A DNA stretch of 6,233 bases from Planctomycetota bacterium. Lineage in GTDB: Bacteria; Planctomycetota; Phycisphaerae; Sedimentisphaerales; Anaerohalosphaeraceae. The notes under the pieces are model-generated. The model saw only the letters and a list, made by a program, of their open reading frames with translations. It made no database searches and was not told the DNA's origin. Below are positions 5,416 to 6,233 of this stretch, piece after piece. Both the position numbers and the translations under genes were made by a program. The stretch is taken from the NCBI GenBank assembly GCA_012519365.1, contig JAAYQH010000500.1, positions 1 to 6,233 of the forward strand, written 5' to 3'. Position 1 is the stretch's first letter. Every line of letters starts with the position of its first letter.

Positions 5416-6233
5416 TTAGGGTTGTTCAACGGTCAATTCAATCTGCGCGGCGCCGGAGACAATTTTATCCAACTCCACGTTGCTTTCGACCCAGTTTTTG
5501 TACGGCTCCATTGGCTGCAAACGCCGAGCATCCTGCAACAGGGCCATCCGTGTCGGCGGCAAGTCTGGAAGTTCATGCCGACGCATCGCCAGCCCGGTCG
5601 CGGGAACCGGCAGCACCACATACAGACGATTGCGCGGCATATTCAGCACCCGATTCAGCCCTGTCACCAGCGACTGGGTATCCACCACGCGAAACCGCTG
5701 CGGAGCGTTCTGATTCAAAAACGAATTATAGGTCGTCGCCCCCAACAACTGGAGCGGATACTTGCCCGCCGGCATCGTTTCAGGAATCTTCAACTCAATC
5801 GATGTTGTCGCTCTCGCCTCGCGAAACGTTTGCAGCATGACCTCGACCGTAATGGTCTGGCCGGGCTTGACGACGGCCTTTGACAATTGCGCCGACCAGA
5901 TCGCCGCTGTACTATCGGCCGGCTCGATAACCATATCCAGTTCAATGGATTCCGGCTTGACGACGTCAAACGGATTGTTCAGCAACAGGGTCAATGTGCT
6001 GAGCAATTCCGACCCAACCTCGGTAACACTGCGACCGGAAGAGATATTCTCGAAGGTAATCGGCTCACCATCCTTTACTGCGATGCGTCCCTGATAAGAC
6101 ACCGTATGCTCCGGCGGAAGCGGCCCCTGCATCAGGGCCGACGCCTGGGCTACCAGCCGACCAATCATGGGGGTATATTCCCTGTCATAAGCCAAACGAC
6201 ACGCATAGGTCCGCACCTTCGGATCGTTATACC
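5416..6233 (-). CDS. SpoIVB/S55-type peptidase-associated protein, C-terminal region (partial)
   Basis: The gene enters from the right edge; the frame stays open to 6233 with the residues YNDPK ahead of the first possible GTG start, so that GTG is not the true start. The visible 271 residues match my memory of the long C-terminal part of SpoIVB-peptidase-S55-domain proteins of Planctomycetes and Acidobacteria: PMIGRLVAQASALM (21-34), TVSYQGRIAVKDG (43-55), LLNNPFDVV (83-91), AVVKPGQTITVEVML (119-133), IPETMPAGKYPLQLLG (149-164), LNRVLNMPRNRLYVVL (192-207), ELPDLPPTRMALL (220-232) and a closing KIVSGAAQIELTV. In such proteins the serine peptidase domain with GMSGSP is N-terminal and would lie beyond this window, so catalytic residues cannot be checked. 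The visible part is probably a set of beta-sandwich modules outside the membrane. It is first in a tight pair with the propeller gene 18 bp downstream. If the S55 link is wrong, it is an envelope protein of unknown role. Confidence 0.68.
   Translation of the reverse strand, partial: YNDPKVRTYACRLAYDREYTPMIGRLVAQASALMQGPLPPEHTVSYQGRIAVKDGEPITFENISSGRSVTEVGSELLSTLTLLLNNPFDVVKPESIELDMVIEPADSTAAIWSAQLSKAVVKPGQTITVEVMLQTFREARATTSIELKIPETMPAGKYPLQLLGATTYNSFLNQNAPQRFRVVDTQSLVTGLNRVLNMPRNRLYVVLPVPATGLAMRRHELPDLPPTRMALLQDARRLQPMEPYKNWVESNVELDKIVSGAAQIELTVEQP

Overview
The window carries six protein-coding genes in two groups. Two genes read on the plus strand (2-1496) and four on the minus strand (6233-1634), and the two groups converge near 1500-1630. 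The content suggests a planctomycete-like bacterium, perhaps a Phycisphaerae-type lineage. The reasons are a DUF1080 (3-keto-disaccharide hydrolase family) gene, a large exported beta-propeller protein directly behind a SpoIVB/S55-type protein, and an oxygen-sensitive class I fumarase alpha subunit standing alone. This placement is an inference from family content; no marker gene for taxonomy is present.

Plus strand, left part: the last 63 codons of a DUF1080 protein (2-193) are followed after 67 bp by a complete DEAD-box RNA helicase (261-1496) with every core motif and a strongly basic C-terminal tail.

Minus strand, read from right to left: the C-terminal 271 residues of a protein resembling the region downstream of the S55 peptidase domain enter from the right edge (6233-5416). 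Eighteen bases later an exported 731-residue protein starts (5397-3202). It contains seven regularly spaced propeller blade motifs, the fifth split by a low-complexity insert of about 65-70 residues, followed by Ig/FN3-like beta domains. After 107 bp comes a class I fumarate hydratase alpha subunit (3094-2222) that has no ATG start and no beta subunit next to it. A 192-bp AT-rich spacer follows, holding the promoter and ribosome binding site of a stand-alone response-regulator receiver protein (2029-1634).

The S55-like protein and the propeller protein probably form one operon and work together at the cell envelope. The fumarase may be read through from them or controlled separately; a perfect 6+6 bp inverted repeat sits just ahead of its ribosome binding site. 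The receiver has its own convincing promoter and is a separate transcription unit. I found no tRNA, rRNA, CRISPR array, transposase or phage gene, and no stretch over 300 bp lacks a gene. The most unusual items are the split-blade propeller linked to an S55-like gene and the orphan fumarase alpha subunit. Nothing here proves a wholly new system.
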